64,000 nt of DNA from Kordiimonadaceae bacterium UBA4441 (GCA_002390425.1 DGPL01000001.1:27977-91976), one strand, 5' to 3'; shown: positions 8,325 through 17,597, numbered from the stretch's first letter. The notes: generated from the sequence alone by a model not told the origin. Numbers and translations: made by a program.

Positions 8325-9698
8325 ATGGCGAAAGCAAAACGCATATATGTCTGCAATTCTTGCGGTTCAACTTATTCTAAATGGATGGGCCAATGTGAAG
8401 GATGCGGGGAATGGAACAGCTTAACCGAAGAGGCTTCAGAAAATTCACCAACAGGACTCGGAAAAACGGCAAACGCCAAAGGCAATCTAATTGAACTCAG
8501 CGCCTTAAAAGGCGAAGACGAAGATTTGCCACGTATGAAGTCAAGCATTAGTGAATTTGATCGCGTTACCGGTGGTGGCCTTGTTCCCGGTTCCGCTATT
8601 TTAATCGGGGGTGACCCCGGCATTGGTAAATCAACCATACTGCTTCAAGCCATGAGCAAGCTCGCGGATAACAACATTAAAACCGTTTATATCTCAGGCG
8701 AGGAATCGGTAGCGCAAGTCCGTATGCGCGCTAAAAGGCTCGGTCTTGCGGATAGTGATGTCTCACTTGGCTCTGAAACAAATTTACGTGATATTCTCGC
8801 GACCCTTTCCAAGGGTGACTGCCCCAATGTGGTTGTTATAGATAGTATTCAAACAATGTATGCGGATACAATCGAATCTTCCCCCGGTACGGTCTCGCAA
8901 GTACGAACCTCCGCACAGGAACTGATCCGTTTTGCAAAAAAACGTAATGTTTGCGTGCTTCTTGTGGGGCATGTCACTAAAGACGGGCAAATCGCAGGGC
9001 CCCGCGTTTTGGAACATATGGTTGATACAGTACTTTATTTCGAGGGTGACCGCGGACATCAATTCCGTATCCTTAGAGCGGTGAAAAACCGTTTTGGCGG
9101 CACCGATGAAATTGGCGTCTTTGAAATGGGTGAACTCGGCCTTTCCGAAGTTTTAAACCCATCAGCCCTTTTCCTTGGTGATCGTGATGAAGGTGTTGTT
9201 GGCTCTGCTGTTTTTGCCGGAATGGAAGGGTCACGCCCTATGCTTGTTGAGGTTCAAGCCCTTGTCGCGCAAAGCTCACTTGCCACACCAAGACGCGCTG
9301 TTGTTGGCTGGGATAGTTCTCGTCTCGCGATGATCATTGCCGTTCTTGATGCACGGTGTGGTCTTGGACTTGGCGCATTTGATATATATTTAAATGTAGC
9401 AGGTGGATTAAAAATTTCTGAACCTGCCGCTGATCTGGCCGTGGCTGCCGCGCTTATTTCATCATTATCGGGCGACGCCATTGCAGAAGAAACGGTTATT
9501 TTCGGTGAAATCGCCCTTTCCGGTGAAATAAGACCCGTCGGCCAGGCAGAGGCAAGATTAAAAGAATCAGAAAAACTCGGCTTCACACAGGCCTTTATTC
9601 CGTCAAAAATGAAGTTTAAAAATAAAAAAATTAAAACGGCAGAACTTGACCAATTGATCAAACTTGTGGATATAATTGCACCAAATTTGGGTGATTAG
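8325..9698 (+). CDS. radA: DNA repair protein RadA
   Basis: RadA is a RecA-like ATPase that drives branch migration during recombinational repair. The 457-residue protein has an N-terminal zinc finger (C10, C13, C24, C27), Walker A GGDPGIGKST near residue 93, the RadA-specific KNRFG motif and a C-terminal Lon-protease-like domain. Length is normal. It starts 8 bases after mlaF and is followed by cvpA, the usual radA-cvpA-purF order. Confidence 0.98.
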   Translation: MAKAKRIYVCNSCGSTYSKWMGQCEGCGEWNSLTEEASENSPTGLGKTANAKGNLIELSALKGEDEDLPRMKSSISEFDRVTGGGLVPGSAILIGGDPGIGKSTILLQAMSKLADNNIKTVYISGEESVAQVRMRAKRLGLADSDVSLGSETNLRDILATLSKGDCPNVVVIDSIQTMYADTIESSPGTVSQVRTSAQELIRFAKKRNVCVLLVGHVTKDGQIAGPRVLEHMVDTVLYFEGDRGHQFRILRAVKNRFGGTDEIGVFEMGELGLSEVLNPSALFLGDRDEGVVGSAVFAGMEGSRPMLVEVQALVAQSSLATPRRAVVGWDSSRLAMIIAVLDARCGLGLGAFDIYLNVAGGLKISEPAADLAVAAALISSLSGDAIAEETVIFGEIALSGEIRPVGQAEARLKESEKLGFTQAFIPSKMKFKNKKIKTAELDQLIKLVDIIAPNLGD

Positions 9699-9714
9699 TA
9701 AAAAGGATAGAACC

Positions 9715-10338
9715 ATTAACGCTGTAGATATAATAGTTTTATTAATTATCGGTGCTTCGGTGCTTATTGCAATAACACGTGGCTTTACAACTGAAGCCTT
9801 AAGTTTAGTAGCATGGGTGGCTGCCCTCTTTATAACCTTACAAGGTCATCCTTATGTATATCCTTATATTGTTGAATTTGTGCAACCTGACTTTATGGCA
9901 AGCGTAATTACATATGCGGCTTTAGGTATAATAAGCTTAATTGTCTTGAAATTTATTGCTGGTATGATTGGCCGAACAATAAAAGAAAGCCATATTGGTG
10001 CACTAGATCGAGGGTTAGGTGTTCTATTCGGTATTATAAGAGGTATGCTTGTCATCAGTTTTGCATACTTGTTAACCACTCCATTTTTTTCAGCTAATGA
10101 ATATCCTGATATGTTTATGGAAGCGAAATCGCGCCCGCTTGTTGAATATGGTGCTAGTATGCTTAATTCAATGAATCCTTATAAAGATGAAGAATTATTT
10201 GAAGAAGGTCACTTTGATGGTCCAATGCTTGATTTTTTTAAAGATCAACTGCCTTCTTTTCCAGATGATGAAACTGGATATGAAGAAGAAAATCGAGATG
10301 AACTTGATAAATTGATTAAAGAAAGTTCAAATACGTAA
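9715..10338 (+). CDS. cvpA: CvpA family membrane protein, apparent ATT start
   Basis: CvpA-type proteins are small inner-membrane proteins linked to colicin V production and envelope stress tolerance. From residue 4 the sequence follows the family pattern (VDIIVLLIIGAS, then TRGFTTEALSLVAW), with about four membrane segments and an acidic tail. No ATG exists near the expected start. The well-placed ribosome site AAAAGGAT (9700s) lies 7-8 bases before ATT at 9715, which gives a start matching the family. In-frame alternatives are GTG at 9691 and TTG at 9676, both within the end of radA and without a clear ribosome site. The gene identity is firm; the start is not. Confidence 0.85.
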   Translation: MNAVDIIVLLIIGASVLIAITRGFTTEALSLVAWVAALFITLQGHPYVYPYIVEFVQPDFMASVITYAALGIISLIVLKFIAGMIGRTIKESHIGALDRGLGVLFGIIRGMLVISFAYLLTTPFFSANEYPDMFMEAKSRPLVEYGASMLNSMNPYKDEELFEEGHFDGPMLDFFKDQLPSFPDDETGYEEENRDELDKLIKESSNT

Positions 10339-10406
10339 AAAAAGGTTCACAAAAGGGGAAAATACCAATATACAGAAGGCATGTTTACCCTTAATGAGTT
10401 GGATTA

Positions 10407-11906
10407 ATGACGGATCATATAAACTCCTCGAATTCTACGCCCTCTCCTTTAACCACGAATCCATTTGATGATGATAAATTCCATGACGAATGTGGTGTTT
10501 TTGGTGTTTTTAATACTCCTGAAGCGTCGACCCACTCTGTGCTTGGCCTTCATTCATTGCAGCACCGCGGACAAGAAGCAGCCGGAATTGTAAGTTTCGA
10601 TAAAGGACAGTTTTTTTCTTATAAATCATTGGGGCATGTGGCGGATAACTTTAACACCCAACCCGTAATCGAATCATTGCCGGGAAATAGCGCCATTGGC
10701 CATGTTAGATATTCGACATCTGGGGGCGCAGGTCTTCGAAATGTACAGCCATTATTTGCTGATCTCGCTAGTGGTGGATTTGCCGTTGCACATAACGGAA
10801 ATTTGACAAATGCTCTTACATTACGCAGACAGCTCGTTGATAAGGGCGCAATTTTCCAATCAACATCGGATTCAGAAGTTGTTATTCATCTTATTGCCAC
10901 GAGCACGTATCTCAACCTTCAAGATAAATTTATTGACGCAATGCGTAGAATTGAAGGTGCCTTCGCTTTTGTCGCTTTAAGTGAAGATTGCTTAATCGGT
11001 GCCCGTGATCCACTTGGAGTACGCCCGCTTGTCTTGGGGCTTTTAAATGATGAAAGTTATATATTCGCGTCTGAAACCTGCGCACTTGATATTATCGGCG
11101 CAGAATATGTCCGTGATGTTGAACCCGGTGAAGTTGTAACCATTACGAAAAAAGGATTGAACAGCGTTAAGCCCTTCCCTGAGCAAAGCGCCCGTCCTTG
11201 TATTTTTGAACATGTTTATTTCTCACGCCCCGATAGCCTAACGGGCGGTACTAGCGTCTATAAGGTGCGTAAAAACATCGGCCGTGAACTGGCAAAAGAA
11301 TGTAAGCTTAACGCGGATCTCGTTGTTCCTGTTCCTGATAGTGGCGTGCCAGCTGCAATTGGATATGCGCAAGAGGCAGGTATCCCGTTTGAGCTAGGTA
11401 TTATACGTAATCATTATGTTGGACGCACATTTATTGAACCTTCCGATACCATTCGCCATTTAGGTGTAAAATTAAAACATAACGCAAACCGCGGTGAACT
11501 TGATGGTAAGATCGTCGTGCTTGTGGATGACAGCATCGTTCGCGGTACTACATCCGTTAAAATCGTTGATATGGTGCGTCAAGCGGGTGCTAAAGAAGTG
11601 CATATGTATATCGCAAGCCCACCAACAACTGATCCTTGTTATTATGGCGTTGATACACCCGATAAAGATAAGCTTCTCGCTTCCAATATGACTATTGATG
11701 AAATGGCGACCCATATTGGCGCTGATAGCCTTAAGTTCATTTCCATTGATGGCCTATATCGCGCGGTTGGTGAAAAAGGGCGTGATAAAGCTTGTCCGCA
11801 ATATTGCGATGCATGTTTTAGCGGCGAATACCCGACCCCCTTAACCGATAACAACGCATCTGATGATGATAAGCAATTTTCATTACTAACGGACAGCAGA
11901 GCATGA
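10407..11906 (+). CDS. purF: Amidophosphoribosyltransferase
   Basis: PurF makes 5-phosphoribosylamine from PRPP and glutamine, the first committed step of purine synthesis. A 28-residue propeptide precedes the catalytic C29 in FHDECGVFGVF, so the protein is of the processed type. The PRPP motif VVLVDDSIVRGTTS and the C-terminal CPQYCDAC cluster are present; together with an internal Cys (PCIFEH) they indicate the B. subtilis-type form with an iron-sulfur cluster. Length is 499. It overlaps the following SDR gene by four bases. Confidence 0.97.
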   Translation: MTDHINSSNSTPSPLTTNPFDDDKFHDECGVFGVFNTPEASTHSVLGLHSLQHRGQEAAGIVSFDKGQFFSYKSLGHVADNFNTQPVIESLPGNSAIGHVRYSTSGGAGLRNVQPLFADLASGGFAVAHNGNLTNALTLRRQLVDKGAIFQSTSDSEVVIHLIATSTYLNLQDKFIDAMRRIEGAFAFVALSEDCLIGARDPLGVRPLVLGLLNDESYIFASETCALDIIGAEYVRDVEPGEVVTITKKGLNSVKPFPEQSARPCIFEHVYFSRPDSLTGGTSVYKVRKNIGRELAKECKLNADLVVPVPDSGVPAAIGYAQEAGIPFELGIIRNHYVGRTFIEPSDTIRHLGVKLKHNANRGELDGKIVVLVDDSIVRGTTSVKIVDMVRQAGAKEVHMYIASPPTTDPCYYGVDTPDKDKLLASNMTIDEMATHIGADSLKFISIDGLYRAVGEKGRDKACPQYCDACFSGEYPTPLTDNNASDDDKQFSLLTDSRA

Positions 11907-12643
11907 TGTTAGAAGGAAAAGTCGCCGTTGTAACTGGCGCATCGCGCGGCATCGGAAAAGCCACAGCATTAGCGCTCGCAAAAGAAGGCGCGCATATTAT
12001 CGCGGTTGCAAGAACCGTAGGCGCACTTGAAGCACTTGATGATGAAATTAAAGCGGTATCAGGTAACGCAGCGACATTGATACCACTTGATATTACCGAT
12101 TTTGATGCTCTAGATCGTCTAGGCGGTGTCATAATGGAAAAATATGGCAAACTTGATATTTTAATCGCCAACGCTGGGTTTCTGGCTGACATTACACCAG
12201 TCAGCCATCTTAAACCAAAAACATTTGATAAACTTATGAATGTCAATGTGACGGCGAATTACCGATTAATCCGTTCGCTTGACCCATTACTTCGCGCCGC
12301 TGATCATGGACGTGCCGTTTTTATGGGTTCATCAAATGTTGCGCGAAACCCACGTCATTTTTGGGGTGGATACGCCACAAGCAAAGCAGCACTTGAATGT
12401 TTGGTAAAGACCTACGCGCAAGAAATCGAACGATCAAACTTACGGGTCAATATCCTAAATCCCGGGCCGATTAGAACTGCCATGCGTGCTAAAGCGGCAC
12501 CGGGCGAAGATGCCAGTAAGTTGGACACCCCAGAAGATCTGATGCCTCTGATGATGCAATTATGTTCGCCGGAATTTAATGATAACGGTATCGTTGCTGA
12601 TTATAAAATGTGGAAAGAAGATAAAAATAATTTCTTCTTTTAA
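11903..12643 (+). CDS. SDR family NAD(P)-dependent oxidoreductase
   Basis: This 246-residue short-chain dehydrogenase has the cofactor motif TGASRGIG (residues 11-18), IANAG (88-92), a serine pair near 143 and the catalytic Y157-x3-K161. The substrate is unknown. It starts inside the purF stop (ATGA), so it is probably cotranscribed with purF; two adjacent ATGs (11903, 11906) are both possible. Its stop codon overlaps that of the convergent thioesterase gene by three bases, leaving no room for a terminator between them. Confidence 0.92.
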   Translation: MMLEGKVAVVTGASRGIGKATALALAKEGAHIIAVARTVGALEALDDEIKAVSGNAATLIPLDITDFDALDRLGGVIMEKYGKLDILIANAGFLADITPVSHLKPKTFDKLMNVNVTANYRLIRSLDPLLRAADHGRAVFMGSSNVARNPRHFWGGYATSKAALECLVKTYAQEIERSNLRVNILNPGPIRTAMRAKAAPGEDASKLDTPEDLMPLMMQLCSPEFNDNGIVADYKMWKEDKNNFFF

Positions 12644-13053
12644 TCAACTAAAAATCCAGAGGCTAACTCTTTAAACTCTTCGGTCATTGGTTTTGATTTT
12701 CGTTTTTTAAGATCAAAAATTACCGCTTTTTCTTCGCATGTAGATATTAAACTATCATCATCCGCATTAAACATGTAATGCATTGCTGTAAAAGAAGAAT
12801 TTCCAAGATTTACAATACCGCTTTTGATATAAAACTTACCGCCTTCTCTAATTTCGACGATAAATTTCATATTAAGTTCCAGATCAACAAAACCTTGTTC
12901 ATCATCAATTTTATATCCACATGCTTTAACGAGTTCATAACTGGCCTCGTCAAAAAGAGCGGTATATACGCGGGTTGTTAAATGCCCCATCTGATCACAC
13001 ATGTCGCCGCTTACTTCATGGCGACCTGTTTCAATTAAATTATTTTGTGGCAT
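12640..13053 (-). CDS. Hotdog-fold acyl-CoA thioesterase
   Basis: The 137-residue protein fits the 4HBT thioesterase family, with the active-site region CDQMGHLTTRVY near residues 19-30, where Asp and the following HL/N segment are typical. It overlaps the end of the beta-keto acid cleavage enzyme gene by 14 bases, and its ribosome site (GGGAGGGAC) lies inside that gene, so the two are translationally linked. The pairing resembles carnitine catabolism, where a BKACE-family enzyme and a thioesterase act one after the other on betainyl-CoA. No carnitine dehydrogenase is seen here, so the substrate stays open. Confidence 0.85.
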   Translation of the reverse strand: MPQNNLIETGRHEVSGDMCDQMGHLTTRVYTALFDEASYELVKACGYKIDDEQGFVDLELNMKFIVEIREGGKFYIKSGIVNLGNSSFTAMHYMFNADDDSLISTCEEKAVIFDLKKRKSKPMTEEFKELASGFLVD

Positions 13054-13984
13054 TGATCTTGTCCCTCCCTTTTAATTTTAATCTTTCTCTGGCCTCATCT
13101 GGTTTAGCGACTAGATATCCAAGCTCTTCAATAATTGCTCTAATCTTACGGACTTGTTCGGCATTATTTTTAGCCAATTGCTTATCAGGCATAATTAAAC
13201 TATCTTCTAACCCAACGCGCACATTCCCGCCAAGGATTACGGCCATTGTCGCAAGCGGAATTTGCTGTAATCCCGCAGCAAGAACAGAAAATTGATAATT
13301 TTCAGGACCCAACAATCGATCAGCTGCCGCCTTCATCGCCATAAGGTTTTCTGGTGTTGCGCCAATGCCACCCATTACCCCGAGCACAAATTGAACATAA
13401 AGCGGGCCTTTGACCATTCCTTCTTTGAAATAAAAAGCAAGCGTTTCGATATGACCCATGTCGTAACATTCGAATTCAAATTTTGCGCCTTTATCATTCC
13501 CAAGATCGCTAAGGATATTTTCAATATCTTCATAGGTGTTTTGAAATGTGGTTTTTTTAGTCGCATCCAAAAGTGCCGGTTCCCAATCGTGTTTCCACTC
13601 AGAAAACCGTTTCTTTAAGGTGAAAATGCCAAAATTCATCGATCCCATGTTAAGTGAACACATTTCCGGCCTGATATGACGCGCAGGCGCTAAGCGCTGA
13701 TCAAGCGTCATTAATGAACTTCCGCCCGTTGAAATATTAAGAACCGCATCTGTAGCTTGATGAATTTGTGGAATAAATCCCATAAAATCATCTATATCCG
13801 CACTTGGTTTTCCGGTTTCAGGATCACGCGCATGTAAATGAATGATTGATGCCCCCGCCTCTGCTGCACCAATTGCTGCATCGGCGATCTCTGGCCCTGT
13901 TACGGGCAAATGTTCGCTCATGGTCGGCGTATAAATAGATCCTGTCACCGCACATGTGATGATAATATTTTTCTTAGTGGCCAT
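13040..13984 (-). CDS. Beta-keto acid cleavage enzyme (BKACE, DUF849 family)
   Basis: Family members cleave a beta-keto acid with acetyl-CoA, giving acetoacetate and a new CoA thioester, using a zinc ion. The 314-residue protein begins MATKKNIIITCAVTGS and has the metal-binding HLHARDP motif near residues 50-56. The ATG at 13984 is preferred to the longer frame from 14023, whose first residues do not fit the family. BKACE enzymes differ widely in substrate (3-keto-5-aminohexanoate, dehydrocarnitine and others). The motif alone does not decide which applies here. Confidence 0.92.
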   Translation of the reverse strand: MATKKNIIITCAVTGSIYTPTMSEHLPVTGPEIADAAIGAAEAGASIIHLHARDPETGKPSADIDDFMGFIPQIHQATDAVLNISTGGSSLMTLDQRLAPARHIRPEMCSLNMGSMNFGIFTLKKRFSEWKHDWEPALLDATKKTTFQNTYEDIENILSDLGNDKGAKFEFECYDMGHIETLAFYFKEGMVKGPLYVQFVLGVMGGIGATPENLMAMKAAADRLLGPENYQFSVLAAGLQQIPLATMAVILGGNVRVGLEDSLIMPDKQLAKNNAEQVRKIRAIIEELGYLVAKPDEARERLKLKGRDKINATK

Positions 13985-14058
13985 TTTTTTATTTCTTTTC
14001 TTAATAATTAAATCATAATGCAATTGAGATATAAATTAGTCAACCAATTGAAAAGAAA

Positions 14059-15378
14059 ATGAAATCGCATCTTTTTTACCAAACCCGTGACCGAAAACCG
14101 CTGCTCGATCGTGCAGAAGGTATTTATATGTGGGATCAATCGGGCAAGCGATATATAGATGGATCAAGCGGTGCGATGGTTTCGAACATCGGCCATAGTA
14201 ATAAAAACGTACTTAATGCCATGAAAACCCAAATGGATAAATCAACATTTGGTTATCGCCTTCATTTTGAAAATGAACCCGCAGAAAAACTTGCCGCGCG
14301 TGTCGCTGAACTGAGCCCAGATGGCCATGAAAAGGTCTTTTTCGTTTCCGGCGGTTCAGAAGCCGTTGAAAGCGCAATCAAGTTAGCGCGACAACATGCA
14401 TTTGCCAAAGGTGAATTAAAGAAATCAAAGGTCATATCACGTTCTCCTTCTTATCACGGGGCAACATTTGGGGCTCTTGCCTTAACATCATACGCACCAT
14501 TAAATGATCCTTTTGATGCAATGACCATGGATATGCCCCATATTGCCGCACCGACCTGTTATTTGGATCGCGACAACCTCACCATAGAAGAACGTGGCCT
14601 TAAATATGCGGAAATGTTAAAAGAAAAAATTATCGAAGAAGGCCCAGAAAACATCCTCGCCTTTATCATGGAACCCATTGGTGGCGCCTCAACGGGGGCT
14701 CTCGTCGCGCCAGATATCTATTATTCCCGCATACATGAAATATGTGACGAGTTTAGTATTTTCCTGATTTATGATGAGGTTATGACGGGCGTGGGACGCA
14801 CTGGTAAATTCCTTGCCTGTGAACATTGGGACATTAATCCCGATATTATCGCAACCGCAAAAGGCTTCGGTGCAGGCTATGTCCCCTTAGGTGCTATGAC
14901 GGCAAAACAAGAAATCGTTGACACCGTTTTAAATAGTGGCGGTTTTCAACATGGATATACTTATGCAGGAAATCCAATAGCCTGCGCTGCCGGTCTTGCC
15001 GTGATTAATGAAATTTACCAAAATAATCTTATGGCTAATACTTCCGAAATGGGCGCGCGTCTAATTACAGGACTTAACACATTAAAAGAAAAGTATGACT
15101 TTATCGGTGATGTGCGCGGCAAAGGGCTTCTGACCGCATTTGAATTTGTCTCAAACCGTGAAACCATGGAACCGCTCCCCTCTGATATCAATGCCCATAT
15201 CAAATTCGTCAATATGGCATATGATAAAGGGCTTATTATTTATTCGCGCCGCACTCGTATGGGTATTAAGGGTGATCATTTCCTTGTGTGCCCACCTATG
15301 ATTATAAACGATACTCAAATTGACGATATTCTATCGATATTAGATGACTGCCTTCGCCTCTATTCTAAGGAATTATAA
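14059..15378 (+). CDS. Class III PLP-dependent aminotransferase
   Basis: The 439-residue protein belongs to the omega-amino acid/diamine group of class III aminotransferases. The cofactor aspartate is D239 (IYDEVMTGVGRTG) and the PLP lysine is K268 (ATAKGFGAGYVPLGA). The YxDGSSGAMV-like N-terminal motif of the family is also present. It is divergent from the BKACE gene and ends one base before the amidohydrolase gene, forming a two-gene unit. Its amino donor is unknown; the neighbours suggest an amine or amino-acid catabolic role. Confidence 0.93.
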   Translation: MKSHLFYQTRDRKPLLDRAEGIYMWDQSGKRYIDGSSGAMVSNIGHSNKNVLNAMKTQMDKSTFGYRLHFENEPAEKLAARVAELSPDGHEKVFFVSGGSEAVESAIKLARQHAFAKGELKKSKVISRSPSYHGATFGALALTSYAPLNDPFDAMTMDMPHIAAPTCYLDRDNLTIEERGLKYAEMLKEKIIEEGPENILAFIMEPIGGASTGALVAPDIYYSRIHEICDEFSIFLIYDEVMTGVGRTGKFLACEHWDINPDIIATAKGFGAGYVPLGAMTAKQEIVDTVLNSGGFQHGYTYAGNPIACAAGLAVINEIYQNNLMANTSEMGARLITGLNTLKEKYDFIGDVRGKGLLTAFEFVSNRETMEPLPSDINAHIKFVNMAYDKGLIIYSRRTRMGIKGDHFLVCPPMIINDTQIDDILSILDDCLRLYSKEL

Positions 15379-15379
15379 T

Positions 15380-16399
15380 ATGAAATGTGTCTTTGCCGAC
15401 GAACAATTAAAACATGCTCCTAAAAACTTTCTGGTAAATGGGGTGATAACGCCCACACCGGAAAAACCGGAACGTGTTTCTTATTTGATGGACGCTCTTA
15501 AAAAAGCCGGGCATTCTGTTGAAAGACCCCTTGATTATGGGCTTGATCATATTGCCTCTATCCATACGGACCGTTATTTGACTTTTCTTGAAAATGCTTA
15601 TGAAAGATGGGCACGAATTCCCGGTGCTGCCAAGGAAATTATGCCAAATATACATCCCTTAGATAGGTCAAACGGATATCCAAAATCAGTTGTTGCCCAA
15701 GCGGGGTTTCATACGACTGATACATCAGCACCCATTACGCCTGATACATGGGAAAGTTCGCTTTGGGCCGCATGGTCGGCCATTCATGCAAGCGAAATGA
15801 TTTTATCTGGTGAACGTCATGCTTATGCGTTATGTCGTCCACCAGGTCATCATGCAACAGCGGATACGGCGGGCGGGTTTTGTTACCTTAATAACACGGC
15901 AATTGCGACCCAGAACCTTTTAAAAAAATATCCGAAAATCGCTATTCTTGATGTCGATCTTCATCACGGCAACGGTACCCAATCAATTTTTTATGATCTA
16001 CGCGATGTGCTCACAATTTCTATTCATGCGGATACATCACGCTTTTATCCGTTTTTCTGGGGTTATGAAAATGAATATGGCGAAGGAACCGGCCAAGGAT
16101 ATAATATTAATTACCCCCTTCCCCGTGGCTCTGGTGATGACCCATTTATGGAAAAACTAACACATGCCCTTGACGAAATTGATGATTTTGACGCCGACAT
16201 GTTGGTTATTGCACTAGGCCTAGACGCCTTTGAAGGCGATCCTTTCGCCGGGCTTTCCATTACCACAAACGGCTATAACCTTATGGCCAAAATGATCGCA
16301 GAACGTACTAACACCCCTATCCTCATGGTACAAGAAGGCGGTTATATCTGTGATGAACTTGGTGAAAACCTTATTAGTTTTTTAGGTGGTATTGAGTAA
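15380..16399 (+). CDS. Histone deacetylase / acetylpolyamine amidohydrolase family protein
   Basis: The 339-residue zinc hydrolase has all family landmarks: CRPPGHHA (residues 152-159), the LDVDLHHGNGTQ metal site (about 190-201) and QEGGY near the C-terminus. Bacterial members remove acetyl groups from acetylated polyamines or other amides. The ATG at 15380 lies immediately after the aminotransferase stop, so the two are cotranscribed; an upstream in-frame start at 15344 would overlap that gene and add residues unlike the family. The substrate is inferred only loosely from context. Confidence 0.92.
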   Translation: MKCVFADEQLKHAPKNFLVNGVITPTPEKPERVSYLMDALKKAGHSVERPLDYGLDHIASIHTDRYLTFLENAYERWARIPGAAKEIMPNIHPLDRSNGYPKSVVAQAGFHTTDTSAPITPDTWESSLWAAWSAIHASEMILSGERHAYALCRPPGHHATADTAGGFCYLNNTAIATQNLLKKYPKIAILDVDLHHGNGTQSIFYDLRDVLTISIHADTSRFYPFFWGYENEYGEGTGQGYNINYPLPRGSGDDPFMEKLTHALDEIDDFDADMLVIALGLDAFEGDPFAGLSITTNGYNLMAKMIAERTNTPILMVQEGGYICDELGENLISFLGGIE

Positions 16400-16400
16400 T

Positions 16401-16784
16401 TTATCCGCCCAAATCACCAGTATAATTAAAAGCAGCAAACTTATTGCCATCTGGATCACGAAGATAGCCGATATAAAAGCCCGGTGTTCTTTCGCCTGGA
16501 TTTCCTTCGCAAGTGGCGCCATTATCAATGGCGGCTTGATAAAATTCATCGACCTGTTCTGGTGACATGGCGTTAAAAGATGTCATAACTCCATTACCCG
16601 CACTCGATTCCTGCCCATTAAAGGGAAGGCAGACGGAGAATGATGGTTGATCAGGTGTAACGCTCCAAACGATGAATGTATCACCCTCTAAGCTGCGTTT
16701 TGCACCTAATACGCCTAAAACTTTATCATAGAAATTACCCGCTGCTTTTAAGTCGTGGGTACCGACCATTGTATAACCGATCAT
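16401..16784 (-). CDS. VOC family protein 1 (glyoxalase/bleomycin-resistance fold)
   Basis: The 127-residue protein has the paired beta-alpha-beta units of the vicinal oxygen chelate fold, opening MIGYTMVGTHDLKAAGNFYD and ending with the common RDPDGNKFAAF segment. AGGGAGG precedes its ATG. It is the last of three tandem paralogues that share the MIxYxMVG start and the GNKxAA end. The fold covers metal-dependent lyases, dioxygenases and binding proteins, so no reaction is assigned. Confidence 0.9.
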   Translation of the reverse strand: MIGYTMVGTHDLKAAGNFYDKVLGVLGAKRSLEGDTFIVWSVTPDQPSFSVCLPFNGQESSAGNGVMTSFNAMSPEQVDEFYQAAIDNGATCEGNPGERTPGFYIGYLRDPDGNKFAAFNYTGDLGG

Positions 16785-16826
16785 TTGCTACCTCCCTTTA
16801 TTAATTCTATTATGATTTAACTGACC

Positions 16827-17213
16827 TTATAGGTGGTCATTATGGGGGTAATGGTAAGCTGCTAATTTATTGCCGTCAAGGTCACGAAAATAACCGATAT
16901 AATATCCACCGTCTCGCATTCCTGGCTCACCTTCAGAAGTGGCACCATTTTTTATTGCGCATTCGTAAACTTTATGAACCATTTCTTGAGTGTTCACAGG
17001 AAAGGCAATCATAGAACCATTGCCTACGGTTGCTTCATTTCCGTCATAAGGAATACATATAGAAAAAGAAGGGTGATCAGCCGCATCATTCCAAAGGATG
17101 AATTTTTCATATTCCATCTTTCTTGTGGCACCCATAGTGCCCAGAACTTTGTCATAAAATGCGGCAGACTTCCCAATGTCTTTGACGCCGACCATCGTAT
17201 AGCCGATCATCAT
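16827..17213 (-). CDS. VOC family protein 2
   Basis: The 128-residue paralogue of its two neighbours opens MMIGYTMVGVKDIGKSAAFY and ends with RDLDGNKLAAYHY. Two adjacent ATGs are possible (17213 and 17210). It begins six bases after the upstream paralogue's stop codon, so the two are cotranscribed. Function within the VOC fold is unknown. The conserved Gly-Asn-Lys end and the metal-site positions look retained. Confidence 0.9.
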   Translation of the reverse strand: MMIGYTMVGVKDIGKSAAFYDKVLGTMGATRKMEYEKFILWNDAADHPSFSICIPYDGNEATVGNGSMIAFPVNTQEMVHKVYECAIKNGATSEGEPGMRDGGYYIGYFRDLDGNKLAAYHYPHNDHL

Positions 17214-17219
17214 TGTTAA

Positions 17220-17597
17220 TTATCCCGCCATATGAAATGCGGCAAATTTATTGCCATCTGGATCACGGAAATAACCAACATAATATTGTTCATCTTCACC
17301 GCGTGGACCTGGTTTACCTTCGCATGATCCACCGCTTGCTTGAGCCGCGGCATACATCGCGTCAACTTGGTCTGTTGTTTCGCAACCAAATGAAATCATT
17401 GTTCCATTACCATGCGTTGCTACATTACCGTCATGTGGAAGACAAGCCGCGAAGAATGGTTTTCCTTCTCCAGCGCCCCACATAATTGCAGTGTCGCGCT
17501 TCATCATGCGTTCAGCACCAACGACACCCAGTACTTTATCGAAAAAATCACCGGACGCTGGTAAATTGGTTGATCCAACCATTGCATAACTAATCAT
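17220..17597 (-). CDS. VOC family protein 3
   Basis: This 125-residue VOC protein is the first of the three tandem copies in transcription order. It opens MISYAMVGSTNLPASGDFFD and ends with RDPDGNKFAAFHMAG. The start at 17597 is preferred to an ATG at 17603 because the AGGAGA ribosome site is correctly spaced only for the former. It lies 34 bases downstream of der, so read-through from the der operon is possible. Confidence 0.9.
   Translation of the reverse strand: MISYAMVGSTNLPASGDFFDKVLGVVGAERMMKRDTAIMWGAGEGKPFFAACLPHDGNVATHGNGTMISFGCETTDQVDAMYAAAQASGGSCEGKPGPRGEDEQYYVGYFRDPDGNKFAAFHMAG

Noticed and set aside
11818..12246. Antisense frame of 142 codons across the purF-SDR junction
   Set aside because: It crosses two clear genes on the other strand and has no family pattern or ribosome site.
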